Assembly: GCA_008638375.1 (NCBI GenBank)
Contig: CM018041.1
Coordinates: 11,400,846 to 11,464,845, forward strand
Direction: 5' to 3'
Source: Nyssa sinensis
Lineage: Eukaryota; Streptophyta; Magnoliopsida; Cornales; Nyssaceae
DNA length: 64,000 bases
The notes below the pieces were generated by a model that saw only the letters and a list, made by a program, of their open reading frames with translations, made no database searches and was not told the origin of the DNA. Positions 61,801 to 64,000 of the stretch are shown in pieces. A program made the position numbers and the translations under genes. How positions within the stretch are numbered: position 1 is the stretch's first letter; each line of letters begins with the position of its first letter.

Positions 61801-64000
61801 AGCTGTCACGGGAAAGCCACAATCTTCTTTCCCATCACTAACTTGTAGAAGGAACACACCGAAAACTCCTACGAACTACCTCCTTTCCATATAATCACAT
61901 CGTCTTCCTCCCTACACAAGCAGCAATGATCCAACAACATCATCAATTCCTGCACGGCCTCCAACTCTCAGTCATGAAAGTTCCGCCTAAAACAAGGACA
62001 CCCACTCTGTTATCCCCTAAGAAATCCACATAATTTCCCACCCAAGCCTCCTTATTAGAGGCAATAGAATAAAGCATTGGGAACTTAGTCTTCAAAGAAT
62101 CCTCACAACACCAAGGATCTTCCCAAAACATCACCTTCGAACCCCTCCCCACCTTATAGCAAACCATCTTACCAAAACTCTCTCTCCCCTTCTGGATTGC
62201 TTTCCATAAACTGCACCCCTAAGCCTCCCTAATCTCTTTCACAAACCACCCTCCCTCTTCGCAACCATACTTGGTGGAAATAACTCTCTTCCACAAGGGA
62301 TTCTCTGTCCTAGCAAATTTCCACAGCCACTTTCCTAAAAGAGAACCATTGAAACATTTCAAGTCTCTAAACCCCAACACACCCTCCTTCTTTGGTCTCT
62401 TCAATTTCTCCCATTTGACTAGATGAATTTTCCTCTCTCCCTTTTTCCCTCCCCACAAGAAATCACGTTGAGTCTTCCCAAGCTTTTTTTTTCACCGGGA
62501 CTGGCATCAGGAACAAGGACATGTAATACGTTGGAAGATTTTTCAAGGTGCTCTTTGTCAAAGTAATCCCGCCTCCTTTGGAAATGTAGCGTCTCTTCCA
62601 TCCCGCAAGTTTGCATTGAAAACGCTCTATAACTGCATCCCAGATAGAAATAAAAGATGGAGAGGCTCCCAAAGAAAGACCCAAATATTGAGATGGCAAA
62701 GACCCACCCTTCCACCCAAAACCCTGCACTAGCAGATCTAAACTGTCAACCACCCCTACTGGAATAATCTCACTCTTGCACAAGTTGACCCTTAATCCTC
62801 AAACGGCCTCAAAGTAAAGCAAAATACATCTCAAATAATGAATTTGACTTTCCTCTGCACCGCACAAAATAAGGGTGTCATCGGCAAACAACAAATGGGA
62901 CACCTCCACCCTTCTGCCTCTCTCACCCTCCATCGCAAAGCCCCTAAGCATTCCTGCATTCACTGCTTTCTCAAGCATCCTGCTCAAAGCCTCCATGGCA
63001 ATCACAAAAAGAAAATGGGATAAAGGATCCCCTTGTCTCAATCCACGAGACGCCTGATAGAAACCCACAGGGGACCCATTAACCAGGACCGAGAAGATAT
63101 GCATGAGCGAATCCAGCCAATCCATCTTTCCCTAAAACCCATCTTAGCCAAGAGATACAAGAGAAAATCCCAATTGACATGATCATACGCCTTTTCAATA
63201 TCCAGTTTACAAATGATAACAGATACCAGATTCCCCCTTCTTTCTTCTCCAATCAACACATTCATTGGCCAACAAGACTACATCCAAAATCTGCCTCCCC
63301 TACACAAAAGCATTCTGGCTATTGAAAATGACCATCCCCCATAACCAGCCAGATCCGCAAAGAAAGAGTTTTGGCCATTAGTTTGTATAGAGTTCCCACC
63401 AAGCTAATTGGTTTAAAATCCTGCAACTCCTTTGCACCTTCTTTCTTAGGAATCAAAGTAATAAATGTAGCGTTCAGGCTTTTCTCAAAGACCCCTTCCT
63501 TATGAAAATGACTAAACACAACCATGATATCCCTCGTCAAAGTCGCCCAACAATGCTTGTAAAAAGCTATTGTGAACCCGTCTAGCCCTAGAGCTTTATC
63601 TCCTTCACAAGAGCGCAAGGCCGCCACTACTTAATCCTCCTCAAAAGCCCTTTCCAATTGTAAAGAGTCCTCTTCCGAGATGAATTTGAAGTCCATTCTG
63701 TCCAAATCCGGCCTCCAATCCCTCTCCTCTTTATATAAATTCTGGAAGAAGTCCACTTTTCTGTCCCTAACAACTTGCACTTCCTGGAGCACCATGCCAC
63801 CACTATTAATCAACCCTATGTAGTTCCTCCTCCTATGAGCATTGGTCATCCTGTGACAAAAAACGTGTGTTGCTGTCACCCTCTTTAAGCCACTGAACCC
63901 TAGATTTCTAACGCCATGAAATGTCTTCCATCTTGAATAAGCCTCTTATTTCCCCCTTCAACCCTTCCTTCCAGGCCTGTTCCAGATCACTTAGCATAAA
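52817..64000 (-). CDS. Nitrilase-like carbon-nitrogen hydrolase (deaminated glutathione amidase type), first exon outside window
   Basis: Eight minus-strand exons join in one open frame: 60678-60542, 60239-60111, 59318-59260, 58474-58362, 58280-58188, 56644-56542, 54475-54393 and 52858-52817, all with GT-AG borders and matching phases. They give 252 residues. The catalytic triad is visible: Glu in [11 protein letters not shown], Lys in SRKMHLFD and Cys in [11 protein letters not shown]. Also typical are [34 protein letters not shown] and the C-terminus [14 protein letters not shown] match this to plant NLP1-type proteins (Arabidopsis At4g08790 group), which hydrolyse deaminated glutathione, a metabolite-repair reaction. 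About 35-50 N-terminal residues, and any transit peptide, lie beyond position 64000. All visible exons are intact although the introns are full of transposons. Confidence 0.93.
53066..53700. mobile_element. hAT-type MITE in intron of the nitrilase-like gene
   Basis: The 635 bp element has inverted ends: it starts tagaggtgtcaatcgggcc and ends ggcc-cctgtttgacacctcta. It is flanked by an 8 bp duplication with one mismatch (cttaatcc at 53058-53065, cttaaccc at 53701-53708), the hAT length. The ends are GC-rich with many gggcc and gcacggcac blocks, while the middle (about 53240-53530) is very AT-rich. No transposase is encoded. Confidence 0.8.
55255..55860 (+). mobile_element. LINE 3' fragment, plus strand
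   Basis: The fragment reads [12 protein letters not shown], then [16 protein letters not shown], the zinc-binding end of plant LINE reverse transcriptases. It then reaches gtatacatgagtagcgccc and a tail cttatcaaaaagaaaaagg typical of LINE 3' ends. It is broken by frameshifts and lies in the intron between exons 56542 and 54475. Confidence 0.7.
56071..56170. repeat. Two 50 bp tandem units
   Basis: cttttaaggtgaagattt... at 56071-56120 is repeated at 56121-56170 with a couple of base changes. Confidence 0.85.
56148..56503. repeat. ~152 bp tandem repeat, about 2.3 copies
   Basis: Units start at 56148 and 56300 (ggtaacagg-cctcat...) and a partial third at about 56449. Each contains acacattgcattacaaaggg or close variants, then a tcatc block. 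The array overlaps the 50 bp duplication and ends some 40 bp from the donor of exon 56644-56542. Confidence 0.75.
59410..60010 (-). mobile_element. LINE 3' fragment, minus strand
   Basis: On the minus strand it reads [44 protein letters not shown] and [15 protein letters not shown], the zinc-binding end of a plant LINE polyprotein. It then runs into an A-run (T-run at 59409-59419 on the plus strand). It sits in an intron of the nitrilase-like gene, close to exon 60239-60111. Confidence 0.85.
61219..64000 (-). mobile_element. L1-type LINE, minus strand, 5' end outside window
   Basis: The poly(A) end is the T-run at 61219-61230 and the element runs off the right edge. Minus-strand frames carry the reverse transcriptase ([56 protein letters not shown], and the catalytic [11 protein letters not shown]). 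The RNase H/zinc-binding end ([18 protein letters not shown]) follows. Several frame shifts and stops separate these pieces, so it is inactive. The element lies in the first intron (at least 3.3 kb) of the nitrilase-like gene. Confidence 0.92.
61373..63879 (-). pseudogene. LINE reverse transcriptase remnant
   Basis: Coding pieces at 63879-63631, 63627-63319, 63265-63038, 63125-62799, 62783-62463, 62458-62219, 62167-61943 and 61696-61373 together follow the order of a plant LINE ORF2 from reverse transcriptase to the zinc-binding end. Frame changes occur between almost every pair. The upstream endonuclease part is not in the window. Confidence 0.88.

Noticed and set aside
1..64000. CRISPR arrays, bacterial operons, plasmid or phage functions
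   Set aside because: No regularly spaced repeats or bacterial-type gene order; the window is plant nuclear DNA.

Overview
This window looks like nuclear DNA from a woody dicot. It is AT-rich, its genes have GT-AG introns and long leader introns, it carries many (TA)n and (CT)n microsatellites, and it is crowded with plant-type Copia elements, L1-type LINEs, foldback elements, a hAT-type MITE and solo LTRs. I cannot name the species from sequence alone.

Layout. 1-4.9 kb is intergenic and holds a ~2.5 kb foldback element with ~960 bp inverted arms (1150-3690) and a ~130 bp tandem duplication. 5-12.4 kb is gene A, a 4-coding-exon gene for a ~932-aa coiled-coil protein of a plant-specific family (Arabidopsis relatives are annotated 'CAP-Gly domain linker' or myosin-heavy-chain-related). 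16.1-22.8 kb is a decayed Copia retrotransposon. 24.8-26.9 kb is an intact KIN17 gene with its whole CDS in one exon. 27.55-35.4 kb is a second, direct-orientation copy of the gene A segment (5106-15245). It lacks the promoter and is riddled with stops and frameshifts, so it is a duplicated pseudogene. 35.85-36.38 kb is an ATS3-like (PLAT/LH2 fold) secreted-protein gene on the minus strand, broken by one in-frame TGA. 38.2-38.6 kb is a small basic conserved protein on the minus strand with a telo-box upstream. 39.4-40.0 kb is a solo LTR with a perfect 5 bp target duplication. 41.26-49.24 kb is a second Copia element (309 bp LTRs, TSD GTTTG), whose gag is split by a 3255 bp nested LTR-type insertion (TSD AAGAG). 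49.2-52.4 kb is essentially empty. 52.8 kb to the right edge is a minus-strand nitrilase-like gene (deaminated glutathione amidase family). Its eight visible exons are all in frame and its first exon lies beyond the window. Its introns hold a hAT-type MITE, LINE 3' fragments, tandem repeats and a large LINE (61.2-64.0 kb, running off the edge).

The genes do not form a functional cluster. The main biological stories are (1) a ~10 kb segmental duplication whose two copies date later insertions and deletions, (2) decay of the second copy, the ATS3-like gene and the Copia elements, largely through nonsense codons that look like C-to-T changes, and (3) intron growth of a housekeeping amidase gene by several transposon classes. 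I found no CRISPR array, rRNA or clear tRNA gene, and no convincing new molecular system.
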